A stretch of DNA of 64,000 nucleotides, from positions 186,001 through 250,000 of the forward strand of contig NC_013169.1 of the NCBI RefSeq assembly GCF_000023925.1, given 5' to 3'. The stretch's first letter is position 1; the number at the start of each line of letters is the position of its first letter. Of the stretch, positions 1 to 9,267 are shown one piece after another. Under the pieces are notes generated by a model. That model was not told the DNA's origin. It saw only the letters and a program-made list of their open reading frames with translations, and ran no database searches. The position numbers and the translations under genes were made by a program. Source of the DNA: Kytococcus sedentarius DSM 20547. GTDB taxonomy: Bacteria > Actinomycetota > Actinomycetes > Actinomycetales > Dermatophilaceae.

Positions 1-3000
1 CTGACCAGCACCACCGACCGGCCCGCCGTGGCGGTCCCCAGGTGCTGCATGACCGCGCGTGCCGTGGGGCCGTCGAGGTGCGCGACCGGCTCGTCGAGCA
101 GCACCACCGGGCGCTCGGAGAGCAGCGTCCGCGCCAGCCCGATGCGGGCCTGCTCGCCCCCGCTGACCGTCCGGTGGCCGGCCCCCAGCATCGTGTCGAG
201 CCGGTCCGGGAGGGAGTCGAGGAAGTCGCCCAGCCCCGCATCGGCCAGCACGGCCTCCAGCTCGGCGTCGGTGGCCGTGGGGCGCGCGGTGCGCAGGTTC
301 TCCCGGAGGGTGGAGGAGAACACGTGGGGGGAGTCGTCCTGGAAGGCGACCGTGCCCCGGGTGACGGCCAGCGGCAGGTCCAGCACGTCCACCCCGTCCA
401 GGGTGTAGTCGCCGCCGGACGGGTCCAGGTGGCGGGCCAGCACGGCCAGGACGGTGGACTTGCCGGCGCCGCTCGGCCCGGTGAGCGCCACCCGGTCGCC
501 GGGGGCCAGGTCCAGGTCGAGCCCCGCCACGGTGGGGGCGGCCTGCCCCGACCAGCGTGCGGTGAGGTCGGCCAGCTCCAGGTGCGGGTGGGCGCTGACC
601 GGGGCGTCGGCCTCTGCCTGCGCGCTGTCCTCCGCCTGCGTCGGGCCGCCCGCCTGCGTCGGGCCGCCCGCCTGCGTCGGGCCGCCCGCCTGCGCGACGG
701 CCGGTTCCTGACGCAGCAGGGCCTCCAGCCGCTCGGTGGCGGCGCGGGCGCGGGAGTGGGCGCTCACCGCATCGGGCACGCCCCCCAGCACGTCGGCCAG
801 GGCGAGCGGGGTCAGCACCAGCAGCGCGACGAGCGGCCCGCCCCACCCGGCCGACGGCGCCAGCACCGCCGCCACCGCGACCACCACACCGGCCAACAGC
901 CAGCTGGCGGCACGCACGGCGGCCTGCCCCGCGGCGCGGCGGCGCACCCAGCGGACCACGTCCCGGTCCGCCGCCACCACCGTCTGCAGCGCGGTGCCGC
1001 CGGCGTTGACGGCTCGCAGCTCGTCGCACCGGTCGGCAGCCGTGTGGGCCGCCTCCCACACGCGTCCGCGGGCGGCGAGCTCCTGCTGCTGCGCGCCGGC
1101 TGTGCGCCGCTCCACCAGCGCCGAACCCCCGACCACCAGCAGCGTCTGCAGCGCGACCAGGAGGCCGATGAGGGGCGACAGCACCGCCAGCAGCGCGGCG
1201 GCCACCAGCCCGGTCAGCAGGGCACCGACCAGGGGCACCCACCAGCGGACCGCGGCCATGACCACGTCGTCGAGGTCGGCCACCACTCCGGTGAGCACGC
1301 GGGCCCGGCCCCGCCGTCCCAGCCGCGCCGGGGTCAGCGGCACCAGGCGGCGGTAGGTCTCGGCGCGACGTCGGGCCAGCTGGTCCAACGCCACGTCGTG
1401 GCTGTCGAGCCGCTCGGCGTAGCGCAGCACCGGCCGCGCCAGGCCGAAGGTGCGCACGCCGACGATCGCGACCATGAGCATCAGCACCACCGGCTGCTCC
1501 CAGGCACGGACGATCAGCCACCCGGAGGTCGCGGTGAGCGCCACGCCCGCCAGCGAGGACAGCGCCCCCACCAGCGCGGCGCGCCAGAGCTTCGGGGTGG
1601 TGGTGACGACCGGCGTGCGCTCGCCGTCGCGCCCCGGAACCTGCTCCGGAGCGCGCTCCGGAACCGGCTCCGATGCGGTGCGCCCCCCGCCGTGCGCCGC
1701 GCCCTCCGGAGCGGTGGCCACGGGCAGGGTGGCTTCCAGCGCTGCGACCGGTTCGGGCCGGGTCTGCGCCGTCCCCGTGCCGGCACCCCGCACCGGCAGG
1801 GCGACGCGGCCCGCAGCAACCTCCACCTGCCACGCGGCGAGGTGCGCCAGCTCCCCGCGGTGCGTGGCCACGACCACCAGCCGCCGCGCGGACTCCTCGA
1901 GCAGCACCCGGTGCACGAGCTCGGCGGTGTCGGCGTCGAGGTGGGCGGTCGGCTCGTCGAGCAGCAGCACCGGGGCGTCGTCCAGCAGCGCCCGGGCCAG
2001 ACCCAGCCGGGCGCGTTCGCCGGCCGAGAGGCCCTGGCCGTCGTCGCCCAGGTCGGTCTCCCACCCCCGGGGCAGCTGCTCGATGGTGGGCAGCAGCCCC
2101 ACCCGCTCCACGACGCCGTGCAGCTCCGCGTCCGTGGCCCGCGCGGCGGCCGGGGTGATCCGCAGGGCAGCCTCCACGCCACCGCGCGGCAGGTACGGCC
2201 GCTGCGTCACCAGGTGCGAGTGCGGCGCCACCACCTGCCCGCGGGTCGGCTCCACCAGCCCGGCGAGCAGCCACAGCAGCGTCGACTTGCCCGCCCCTGA
2301 CGGGCCCGTGACCGCGACCAGGCCCGCTGCGGGCAGCGACCACCCCTGGGCCAGCGCGATGGTGGGGCCGTCGGCGTGGGTGAGGCTCACCCCCTCGGCG
2401 CGGACCGGGGCGTCACCGGTGGCGCGAGCGGGAGCGTCCGCCGCGCCCTGCGCGTCCGGGTGACGGGGCCGGACCGGCTCCTCGAGCAGCGGCAGCACCG
2501 CATCGAGCGTCTCCACCCCGTCGGCCGCGGCGTGGAAGTCCGCCCCCACCCGCCGGACCGGCCAGTACGCCTCCGGGGCCAGCAGGATCGCGGCCAGTCC
2601 CACCATCAGGCCGATGTCGCCGTGCGCCAACCGCAGGCCCACGAACACCGCGACGATCGCCACCGAGATGGTCGAGAGAAGCTCCATGGCCGCGGTGGTG
2701 AGGAACGCGGTGCGCAGGGTGGTCACCGTCGCGCGGCGGTGTCGCTGGCCGACCTCCTCGATGGTGCGCACCTGCTTCTCGGCGCGGCCCAGGTTCACCA
2801 GGGTGGGCAGCCCCCGCATCACGTCCAGGAAGTGGCCGGCCAGGGCGTCCAGGGCCCTCCAGCGGCGCGCGGTCTCGTTCGCGGTCGACGACCCGATGAG
2901 GGCCGCGAACACCGGCAGCAGCGGCAGCGTCAGCAGCACCACCACCGCGCTGAACAGGTCCACCCAGGCCAGGGCCAGCCAGACCATCACCGGCACCGCG

Positions 3001-3524
3001 GCGGCGGCCACCAACGAGGGCAGGAAGTTCGCCACGTACGGCTCCACCTGGCCCACGCCGGCCGTCAGCTGCGTGCTGGAGCGCCCCCGCCCACCCGCCA
3101 GCCAGCGCGCAGCCAGAGCCTCACGCAGCTCGCCGGCCACCCGGGCGCCTGCTACGGCCGAGCGGTGGTGCACCCACCCTGCGAGCAGGCCGCGCACGGC
3201 CAGCAGCGCCGCCACCGCGAGGGCGGGCGCGAGCAACGAGGTGACGCTCCCCGCATCGGACCCGGTGGACAGGGAGGAGGGGACGACGAACGGGCCGAGC
3301 TGGCCCAGGGTGGGGTCGGGGTCGTCCGGGAGGCCTGCCGGTGGGGTGGGGCGACCGGTCAGGGTGGCGTAGACGCTCGCGGTGACGGCGGTGGCCAGCC
3401 ACGCGACGGCCAGGGCCTGGAGGACGGCCACGACACCCTGCAGCACCACCGGGAACGCGACTGCTGCGACCTCCTTCCGGGTTCCGGGCAGGAGACGCAG
3501 CAGTCGCGGGTCGAACGGCTTCAC
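1..3524 (-). CDS. cydDC: Fused CydDC-type ABC exporter for cytochrome bd assembly (3' end beyond window)
   Basis: This gene would export glutathione, cysteine or a similar reductant across the membrane, which is needed to assemble cytochrome bd. It reads in one frame from a GTG 10 bp after the cydB stop to the left edge, at least 1174 codons. The order is membrane domain 1, a nucleotide-binding domain with Walker A GPSGAGKST near residues 407-415 and an LSAGE signature near 500, then a hydrophilic linker, membrane domain 2 (about 640-910), and a second Walker A GPSGAGKST near 1016-1024 with signature VSGGEQ. So both half-transporters lie in one chain, a fusion known in Streptomyces and relatives, whereas E. 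coli keeps them separate. The two Walker motifs being in the same frame supports one intact ORF. It is the last gene of a cydA-cydB-cydDC operon. Confidence 0.93.
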   Translation of the reverse strand, partial: MKPFDPRLLRLLPGTRKEVAAVAFPVVLQGVVAVLQALAVAWLATAVTASVYATLTGRPTPPAGLPDDPDPTLGQLGPFVVPSSLSTGSDAGSVTSLLAPALAVAALLAVRGLLAGWVHHRSAVAGARVAGELREALAARWLAGGRGRSSTQLTAGVGQVEPYVANFLPSLVAAAAVPVMVWLALAWVDLFSAVVVLLTLPLLPVFAALIGSSTANETARRWRALDALAGHFLDVMRGLPTLVNLGRAEKQVRTIEEVGQRHRRATVTTLRTAFLTTAAMELLSTISVAIVAVFVGLRLAHGDIGLMVGLAAILLAPEAYWPVRRVGADFHAAADGVETLDAVLPLLEEPVRPRHPDAQGAADAPARATGDAPVRAEGVSLTHADGPTIALAQGWSLPAAGLVAVTGPSGAGKSTLLWLLAGLVEPTRGQVVAPHSHLVTQRPYLPRGGVEAALRITPAAARATDAELHGVVERVGLLPTIEQLPRGWETDLGDDGQGLSAGERARLGLARALLDDAPVLLLDEPTAHLDADTAELVHRVLLEESARRLVVVATHRGELAHLAAWQVEVAAGRVALPVRGAGTGTAQTRPEPVAALEATLPVATAPEGAAHGGGRTASEPVPERAPEQVPGRDGERTPVVTTTPKLWRAALVGALSSLAGVALTATSGWLIVRAWEQPVVLMLMVAIVGVRTFGLARPVLRYAERLDSHDVALDQLARRRAETYRRLVPLTPARLGRRGRARVLTGVVADLDDVVMAAVRWWVPLVGALLTGLVAAALLAVLSPLIGLLVALQTLLVVGGSALVERRTAGAQQQELAARGRVWEAAHTAADRCDELRAVNAGGTALQTVVAADRDVVRWVRRRAAGQAAVRAASWLLAGVVVAVAAVLAPSAGWGGPLVALLVLTPLALADVLGGVPDAVSAHSRARAATERLEALLRQEPAVAQAGGPTQAGGPTQAGGPTQAEDSAQAEADAPVSAHPHLELADLTARWSGQAAPTVAGLDLDLAPGDRVALTGPSGAGKSTVLAVLARHLDPSGGDYTLDGVDVLDLPLAVTRGTVAFQDDSPHVFSSTLRENLRTARPTATDAELEAVLADAGLGDFLDSLPDRLDTMLGAGHRTVSGGEQARIGLARTLLSERPVVLLDEPVAHLDGPTARAVMQHLGTATAGRSVVLV
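634..697. repeat. 18-bp tandem repeat inside cydDC
   Basis: Three perfect copies of an 18-bp unit (634-651, 652-669, 670-687) and part of a fourth encode tandem QAGGPT hexapeptides on the minus strand. They lie in the linker between the second membrane domain and the second ATPase domain. The unit is a multiple of three, so copy changes alter linker length without shifting frame. Confidence 0.9.
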
Positions 3525-3534
3525 GATCCGGTGG

Positions 3535-4596
3535 TCAGCCCTTCTCGGCCAGCTCGCGCGTGGCCTCGGTGCCGATGGGGGCAGGCTCCGGGATGTCGTC
3601 GGTGCTGATCCGCTTGCGGAACACCCAGTAGGTCCAGGCCTGGTAGGCCAGCACCACCGGGGTCAGCAGTACGGCCACCCAGGTCATGATCGTGAGCGTG
3701 TACTGCGAGGACGAGGCGTTCTCGTGCGTCAGCGACCAGGCCGCGTTGGTGGAGGAGGGCATGACGTCGGGGAACAGGGCGACGAACAGTGCGGTCACCA
3801 CCAGGGCGATGGCCACGAAGCTGCACCAAAAGGCGCCCTTCTCGTTGCTCTTGGCGGCCAGCGCCAGGCCGGCCACGAAGACCAGCGCGCCGGCCACGGC
3901 GAGGACCCAGCTCAACGTGTCGCCGGTCAGGCTCATGACCCAGACCATCCAGGCCAGCGTCAGCACGGCGGCCACGAGGCCCACCTTGAGGGCGATCCCG
4001 CGGGCCTGGTGGCGCACCTCGCCGACCGTCTTCAGGGCGACGAACAGCGCGCCGTGGGTGAGGAAGACCGTGAGCGTGGCCAGGCCGCCCAGCAGCGCCA
4101 GCGGGTTCAGCAGCGTCCACAGGGTGCCGGTGTACTCCATGTCGGCGTCGATGGGGACGCCCACCACGATGTTGGTGAACGCCACACCCCACAGCAGGGC
4201 CGGGATGAACGAGCCCACCACGAGGGCCTTGTCCCAGCGGGCGCGCCAGGTGTCGTCGTCCTGCTTGTGGCGGTACTCGATGGCCATGCCGCGCAGGATC
4301 AGGCCCACCAGGATGATCAGCAGCGGCAGGTAGAAGCCGCTGAACAGGGTGGCGTACCAGTGCGGGAAGGCCGCGAAGGTGGCACCACCGGCGGTGAGCA
4401 GCCACACCTCGTTGCCGTCCCAGTGCGGGCCGATGGTGTTGAGCACCTGCCGGCGCTTGCGCTCCGCGACGGCCGGGTCCGCATCGCGGCCCAGCACGGG
4501 CACGAGCATGCCCACGCCGTAGTCGAAGCCCTCGAGGACGAAGTAGCCGATCCACAGGACGGCGATCAGGACGAACCAGATGATGGAGAGTTCCAT
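3535..4596 (-). CDS. cydB: Cytochrome bd ubiquinol/menaquinol oxidase subunit II
   Basis: This is the second membrane subunit of the bd-type terminal oxidase, which reduces O2 to water with electrons from quinol. The 353-residue product has the usual family length. It starts MELSIIWFVLIAVLW, followed by the conserved GFDYGVG stretch and a WDGNEVWL segment near residue 65, and has eight or more hydrophobic helices. The ATG at 4596 is chosen because it begins directly at the first helix; a longer reading frame upstream overlaps cydA and is not family-like. It lies 37 bp after cydA and 10 bp before cydDC, so the three are very probably co-transcribed. Confidence 0.95.
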   Translation of the reverse strand: MELSIIWFVLIAVLWIGYFVLEGFDYGVGMLVPVLGRDADPAVAERKRRQVLNTIGPHWDGNEVWLLTAGGATFAAFPHWYATLFSGFYLPLLIILVGLILRGMAIEYRHKQDDDTWRARWDKALVVGSFIPALLWGVAFTNIVVGVPIDADMEYTGTLWTLLNPLALLGGLATLTVFLTHGALFVALKTVGEVRHQARGIALKVGLVAAVLTLAWMVWVMSLTGDTLSWVLAVAGALVFVAGLALAAKSNEKGAFWCSFVAIALVVTALFVALFPDVMPSSTNAAWSLTHENASSSQYTLTIMTWVAVLLTPVVLAYQAWTYWVFRKRISTDDIPEPAPIGTEATRELAEKG

Positions 4597-4633
4597 GGCG
4601 ATTCCGTGTCTTCCGTGAGTCTCGTGGGCGTGC

Positions 4634-6073
4634 TCAGTAGGCGAACACGTGCGGCTCGTCGTCGGCCGTGAGGCGCTGGGCCTTCTCGGCGTCCACGTGC
4701 TCGGCACCGGCGGAGGCGTACTTCACCATCAGCCTGACCTCGACCAGGGCGAGGGCGCCGTAGAGCAGGGTGAAGACCAGCATCGAGATGAGCACCTCGG
4801 TGGCGCCGACGCCGGGGGAGACGCCGTCCTCGGTGTTCATCAGACCGAAGACGACCCAGGGCTGGCGGCCCATCTCGGTGAAGATCCAGCCGAGGCTGTT
4901 GGCCAGGAGTGGTCCGAACAGGGCCAGCAGGGTGGCGGGGAACCACCACTTGCTGTTCAGCTGGGTGCGGTCACCGCGGGTGGCCCACAGCAGGGCGGCC
5001 GCGGCGGCGGCGCCGATCATGCCCATGCCGATCATCCAGCGGAAGGACCAGTAGGTCACCGGGATGTTCGGGGTGTAGTCGCTGACCTCGAGGCGGGCCT
5101 CGCCGGAGTTGCCGTACTGCTCGGCGTAGATCTCCTTGAGCTCGTTGATGCCCTTGACCTCGCCGTTGAAGTCACCGGTGGCCAGATAGCTCAGCACGCA
5201 GGGGACGGTGATGGCGAACTTCTCGTGCTCGCCGTCGGGGGTGCCGATGGTGAGGATGGAGAAGTCGGCGCAGTGCTCGTCGCTCTCGTACAGGCCCTCG
5301 GCGGCAGCCATCTTCATGGGCTGCACCTCGGTCATGATCTTGCCCTGGATGTCGCCGGTCACCGCGGTGCCGAGGCCGCCGATGAGCAGCATCCACGCGC
5401 CCAGGCGCAGGGCCTTGCGGTACATGCCGGCGTCCTTGGGGAACTTCTTGCGCCACAGGTGCCAGCCGGCGACGGCCACGACCAGGCCGGCGCCCGTCAT
5501 CGTGGCCGCGGCCATGACGTGCGGGAAGGTCACCAGCTGCACCTTGTTGGTGAGCACGGCCCAGAAGTCCACCAGCTCCGCGCGCCCGGTTTCAGGGTTG
5601 TTCTCGTAACCCACCGGGTTCTGCATGAACGAGTTGGCGGCCAGGATGAAGTAGGCGCTCAGCGCGGTGCCGATGTGCACCAGCCAGATGGCGGCGTTGT
5701 GCAGCACCTCGGGGATGCGGCCCCAGCCGAACAGCCACAGGCCCAGGAAGGTGGACTCCAGGAAGAAGGCCAGCAGGGCCTCGATGGCCAGCGGGGCGCC
5801 GAAGATGTCACCGACGAAGCGCGAGTAGTCCGACCAGTTCATGCCGAACTGGAACTCCTGGACGATGCCGGTGACCAGCCCCAGGGCGAAGTTGATGGTG
5901 AAGAGCTTGCCGTAGAACTTGCTCAGCCGCAGCCACTCCGGGTTGCGGGTACGGATCCAGATCGTCTGCATCAGTGCGACCACGAAGCTCAGCCCGATCG
6001 TGATCGGGACGAAGAAGAAGTGGTAGACGGTCGTGATGCCGAACTGCCAACGGGCGAGTTCGAGTGCGTCCAT
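4634..6073 (-). CDS. cydA: Cytochrome bd oxidase subunit I
   Basis: This is the catalytic haem-carrying subunit of the bd oxidase in the cytoplasmic membrane, used under low oxygen or stress. The protein has 479 residues and starts MDALELARWQFGITTVYHFFF, where His18 corresponds to the conserved N-terminal haem ligand of the family. Further in are the long hydrophilic quinol loop (about residues 230-330) and the family signature GRQPW near residue 400. It is the first gene of cydA-cydB-cydDC. The 250 bp upstream carries an inverted repeat overlapping a possible promoter. Confidence 0.96.
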   Translation of the reverse strand: MDALELARWQFGITTVYHFFFVPITIGLSFVVALMQTIWIRTRNPEWLRLSKFYGKLFTINFALGLVTGIVQEFQFGMNWSDYSRFVGDIFGAPLAIEALLAFFLESTFLGLWLFGWGRIPEVLHNAAIWLVHIGTALSAYFILAANSFMQNPVGYENNPETGRAELVDFWAVLTNKVQLVTFPHVMAAATMTGAGLVVAVAGWHLWRKKFPKDAGMYRKALRLGAWMLLIGGLGTAVTGDIQGKIMTEVQPMKMAAAEGLYESDEHCADFSILTIGTPDGEHEKFAITVPCVLSYLATGDFNGEVKGINELKEIYAEQYGNSGEARLEVSDYTPNIPVTYWSFRWMIGMGMIGAAAAAALLWATRGDRTQLNSKWWFPATLLALFGPLLANSLGWIFTEMGRQPWVVFGLMNTEDGVSPGVGATEVLISMLVFTLLYGALALVEVRLMVKYASAGAEHVDAEKAQRLTADDEPHVFAY

Positions 6074-6147
6074 GCCTGCTCCCAGCGGCGAGAACCCATG
6101 GGCCTGCGCGGTCCGTGCTGGCCGCGTGGCGCCCCTGACGGGGCAAT

Positions 6148-6165
6148 ACTACGACGGTTCGTAGT
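6148..6165. promoter_or_regulatory. Inverted repeat upstream of cydA, candidate operator
   Basis: The sequence ACTACGA-CGGT-TCGTAGT is a perfect 7-bp dyad with a 4-bp spacer, 75 bp before the cydA start. Read on the cydA strand, a TAGTAT hexamer overlaps its downstream edge and could serve as a -10 element, so a bound regulator would block transcription. It does not match the Rex consensus that I know. The rest of 6074-6322 shows nothing else except one motif of the GATGSGGTGAG type at 6187-6197. Confidence 0.5.
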
Positions 6166-6322
6166 TGCTCTGCGGGTCAGGCAAGCCTCACCCCATCGGA
6201 GGTCCTCGGCCGGCGGCGCTCCGGGGTGGGTGGCGTCCGGTTCGGGGGTGGCCGGCGTCCGGCTCGGGCCTCAGCCGCGCTGGTCGACGATGCGGCGCGT
6301 CGCCCGCGCCCTCGTCCCGCAC

Positions 6323-6922
6323 TCAGCGTGGTGGCAGCGCCTTGCTCCGCCCGGTGAAGACCGCGACGACCGGCCAGGTCTCGAGGTCCGTCGGAACCGG
6401 GCCACCACCGCGCAGGGGAGTGGGCGCCGCATTGTCGGCCGTGCCCTGCCCGTCGCCCGCGCCCTGCCCGTCAGCCGCGCCCTGTCCCGTGGCCGCCGAC
6501 CCCGCGGGGCGCTCGCCTGCCCGCGGAGCGCGCCGGACCACCACGTCGGTCATGCCGTTGCGGCCCCACCGGAACCGTTCCGTGCCCACCCCCACCAGCA
6601 CGTCCCCGAGCTGGGTGGCGGCCAGGAAGTCGATGTCGCAGTGTGCCGCCACCGTGGTCACACCGGAGCTGTTGCAGGTCAGGGCGAAGACGCTGTCGCA
6701 GAAGGTGAACACCATGCCGCCGTGGGTGGTGCCGTGGCCGTTCACCATCGTGTCCGTGATGGTCATGCTGGCCACCGACTGTCCGAGTCCGTCCACGCGG
6801 TCCAGGTCGAGCACCTCGATGCCCATGTGTCGCGAGGCCCCGTCGACCTCCCACATGCCCCGCACGTGGCCCAGGTCCGTGCCGTCGCTCGCCGTGCTCC
6901 GCAGTCCGTCGTGCCAGGTCAT
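6323..6922 (-). CDS. paaI: PaaI-family hydroxyphenylacetyl-CoA thioesterase
   Basis: This hotdog-fold thioesterase hydrolyses CoA esters that accumulate as dead ends in phenylacetate degradation. The core motif NGHGTTHGGMVFTFCDSVFA with its catalytic-position Asp is clear around residues 62-81. The family is normally about 140 residues; this one has 199. The surplus is a low-complexity Gly/Ala/Asp-rich stretch near residues 133-165, with repeated GQGA-type units, inserted before the C-terminal segment. The ATG overlaps the stop codon of paaH by 4 bp (ATGA), so translation is probably coupled. The extra segment was probably acquired by repeat expansion. Confidence 0.88.
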   Translation of the reverse strand: MTWHDGLRSTASDGTDLGHVRGMWEVDGASRHMGIEVLDLDRVDGLGQSVASMTITDTMVNGHGTTHGGMVFTFCDSVFALTCNSSGVTTVAAHCDIDFLAATQLGDVLVGVGTERFRWGRNGMTDVVVRRAPRAGERPAGSAATGQGAADGQGAGDGQGTADNAAPTPLRGGGPVPTDLETWPVVAVFTGRSKALPPR

Positions 6923-8280
6923 GCGCGCTCTCTCTCCTCGTCGGTGTGGTGTCCCCCGGTCTCGCGATCCCCGGCCCCGCGTCCCGCGGCCGCCGGGCCC
7001 CCCGTCTCGCGATCCCCGGCCCCGCGCTCTGAGGCGTCGACCATCGCCACGAGCGCCTCACTCGGCCGGTACCGCCCGGTCGGGTACGCCGCGTCCATGA
7101 CCCGCAGGTCGGCCAGCACCTTCTCGGCGCCGAGCTCCTCGAGCCACTCGAACGGCCCCTTGGGATAGTTCGTGCCCAGCTTCATCGCGGTGTCCACGTC
7201 CCGGCGCGACGCCTCCCCGCGGTGCACCAGGTCGACCGCCTCATTCACCAGCATCGCGATGGTGCGGGCCACCACGTTCGTCTCGACCGGCCCCCGGGCC
7301 AGCGCCCGTGCCGCGAAGGGGTCGCCCTCGGCATCGGTCGGCTTCCCCTGGTCGTCGTAGGTGTAGACGCCGCGGCCCGTCTTGCGGCCCAGGGCGCCGG
7401 CCTGCACGAGGTCGTCCTGGAAACCGGTTGGCTCGTAGCGCGGGTCCTGGTCGGTCTGCTGCCACACGCTGTGGCCGACGGCGTAGTTCACGTCCTGCCC
7501 AATGAGGTCGGTCAACCGGAACGGCCCCATCGCGAAGCCGCCGTACTCGGTCAGTGCGAGGTCGAGGTCCGCCGGGGACGCGCTGCCCCGCTGCGCCATC
7601 CGCTGCGCCTCGCCGTAGAACGGCCGGGCCACCCGGTTCACGATGAAGCCCGGCGTGGACGTGCAGCGCACCGGCGTCTTGCCCCAGGAGCGCATCAGCT
7701 CGGTCGCGGCGTCCAGCACCTGGAGGGAGGACTGCTCACCCCGGATGACCTCCACCAGCTTCATGAGCGGCGGCGGGTTGAAGAAGTGCAGGCCGATGAC
7801 GCGCCCCGGCTCGGCCACCCCCTCGGCGATGGCGGCGATGTCCAGGCTCGAGGTGTTGCTCGCCAGGATCGTGTCGGCTCCCTGGTGCTCCGCGAGCGTG
7901 GAGAAGACCTCCTGCTTCACGTCGAGGCGCTCGACGGCGGCCTCGATCACCAGGCCCATCGCCGGCAGGGCTGCCAGGTCCCCGTTGGCGGCCGGCCCCA
8001 CGACCAGTCGCCCGATGGCAGCCTCGGCGTCGGCCTCGGAGATCTTGCCCTTCCCGGCGAGCTTGCGCAGCGTCGCGCCGAGCTTCTCGACGGCCTGCGC
8101 CGCAGCACCGTCCCGCACGTCCACCAGGTGCACCTCGTGTCCCGCCTGGGCGGCCACCTGGGCGATGCCGGCCCCCATCGACCCGGCACCGATCACCGCG
8201 ACGGCGTACCGCGGGGCGTCCTGGGAACCTGACGGGTCGGTGTGGGCCTGGGGGGTGCCGGTCTGTTCGGTCGAACTCAT
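6919..8280 (-). CDS. paaH: 3-hydroxyacyl-CoA dehydrogenase of phenylacetate degradation
   Basis: This enzyme oxidises 3-hydroxyadipyl-CoA to 3-oxoadipyl-CoA with NAD+ late in the phenylacetyl-CoA pathway. The NAD-binding motif VIGAGSMGAGIAQVAAQAGH lies near the N-terminus, the SNTSSLDI segment near residue 135, and HFFNPPPLMKLVEV near 160, all typical of the family. A second C-terminal dehydrogenase-type domain follows (about 315-420). The ATG at 8280 gives 453 residues and is preferred to an upstream extension of low-complexity residues. The extreme C-terminus carries two copies of GAGDRETGG from a DNA repeat (near 6955 and 7001). It is followed by paaI with a 4-bp overlap. Confidence 0.92.
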   Translation of the reverse strand: MSSTEQTGTPQAHTDPSGSQDAPRYAVAVIGAGSMGAGIAQVAAQAGHEVHLVDVRDGAAAQAVEKLGATLRKLAGKGKISEADAEAAIGRLVVGPAANGDLAALPAMGLVIEAAVERLDVKQEVFSTLAEHQGADTILASNTSSLDIAAIAEGVAEPGRVIGLHFFNPPPLMKLVEVIRGEQSSLQVLDAATELMRSWGKTPVRCTSTPGFIVNRVARPFYGEAQRMAQRGSASPADLDLALTEYGGFAMGPFRLTDLIGQDVNYAVGHSVWQQTDQDPRYEPTGFQDDLVQAGALGRKTGRGVYTYDDQGKPTDAEGDPFAARALARGPVETNVVARTIAMLVNEAVDLVHRGEASRRDVDTAMKLGTNYPKGPFEWLEELGAEKVLADLRVMDAAYPTGRYRPSEALVAMVDASERGAGDRETGGPAAAGRGAGDRETGGHHTDEERERA

Positions 8281-8429
8281 GGGGCCAGTCAAGCAGCCCG
8301 CCGCCCACCCGGCCGTCCGGCCCACCCGGCCGTCCGGTCCCAGTCACCGGGCTTCCCTACCAACCGGCCAGCGGCGCGGAGCGGAGGGGCGCCAGCCCCC
8401 GGGCCTCCTGCCAACCGGCACCTCGCGGC

Positions 8430-9110
8430 TCAGCGTGTGTTGCCCTCGGCCGGGATCCCGCCGGCCTGCTTCAGCATCGAGGCGACGTGCATGAGGTTCC
8501 ACGCCATGATCCGCGTGTTGCGCTGCGTGAAGTCGTTCTCCGGCCCGCCGGAGCCCTCATCCAAGTAGGACGGGCCGGGGCCCGCCTCGCCGATCCACCC
8601 CGCATCGGCCTGCGGGGGAATCGTGTACCCGACGTGACCCAGGGAGTAGAGGACGTTCATGGCCACGTGCTTGATGCCGTCCTCGTTGCCGGTGACGATC
8701 ACCCCGCCGACCTTCCCGTAGAAGACCGACTGCTACTCGTCGTTCAAGCATCCGGACAGCGAGTAGAGCCGCTCCACCACTCGCGTCGCTACGCTGGACT
8801 TGTCGCCCAGCCAGATCGGCGTTCCGAGCACGAGGATGTCCGCTGCCAGCACCCGCTCGGTCAGCGCGGGCCAGTCGTCCGAGGCCAGACCCTCCTCGCG
8901 CATGTCCGGCTGCACACCCGGCGCGATGTCGTGGTCCACCGCTCGCACCAGGTCGACCGAGACGCCTTGGTCCCGCATGTGCTGCATCGCGACGTCCATC
9001 AGGCCCTGCGTGTGCGAGGTCTGGTCGCCGGGCTTCAGGGTGCAGTTGATGAACAGGGCGCTGAGGTCCGAGAACCGTCCGGCGCCGGGGGTCTGCGCAG
9101 TGGGGGCCAT
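8430..9110 (-). pseudogene. NADPH-dependent FMN reductase/flavodoxin, broken by in-frame TAG
   Basis: Residues 1-125 (9110-8736) read as an FMN reductase: ALFINCTLKPG at the N-terminal strand and VLGTPIWLGDKSSVATRVVE in the flavin loop. A TAG at 8733-8735 interrupts the frame just after SGCLNDE. The same frame then continues with QSVFYGKVGGVIVTGNEDG and runs to 8430, exactly the expected next part of the family. No base is gained or lost, so this is a point nonsense change (one substitution from, for example, AAG), a sequencing error, or readthrough. The context UAG-CAG is one at which leaky termination is known. On its strand a CAGACT hexamer lies 6 nt before the ATG. It is divergent from paaN. 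Confidence 0.85.
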
Positions 9111-9255
9111 GCGTCCAGTCTGGCGCCTCGCTCCCGAAGGCGCAGGTGGGCGCTGCGCTCCGGGAGGAGCCGGCCGGCCCGACGTCGCGTGCCCGGGGCC
9201 GCGCGGGCCGGCCAGGCCCTCCGCGACGCCGGTTGGGCGCGGTGAGCCGGATCAC

Positions 9256-9261
9256 TAGTCT
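9256..9261 (+). promoter_or_regulatory. -10 element of a predicted leaderless paaN transcript
   Basis: TAGTCT ends 6 nt before the paaN ATG at 9268 and no ribosome binding site is visible. That spacing places the transcription start on the A of the start codon. Confidence 0.6.
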
Positions 9262-9267
9262 GGCCCC

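Noticed and set aside
42-2300. A 752-codon open frame on the plus strand opposite cydDC
   Set aside because: It is the complement of a well-supported gene with two Walker A motifs. Its translation is rich in Gln, His, Arg and Gly with no family features, as is normal for antisense frames in very GC-rich DNA.
4649-7168. 839-codon plus-strand frame opposite cydA, paaI and part of paaH
   Set aside because: It spans three supported minus-strand genes and the gap between them, and has no motif of its own.
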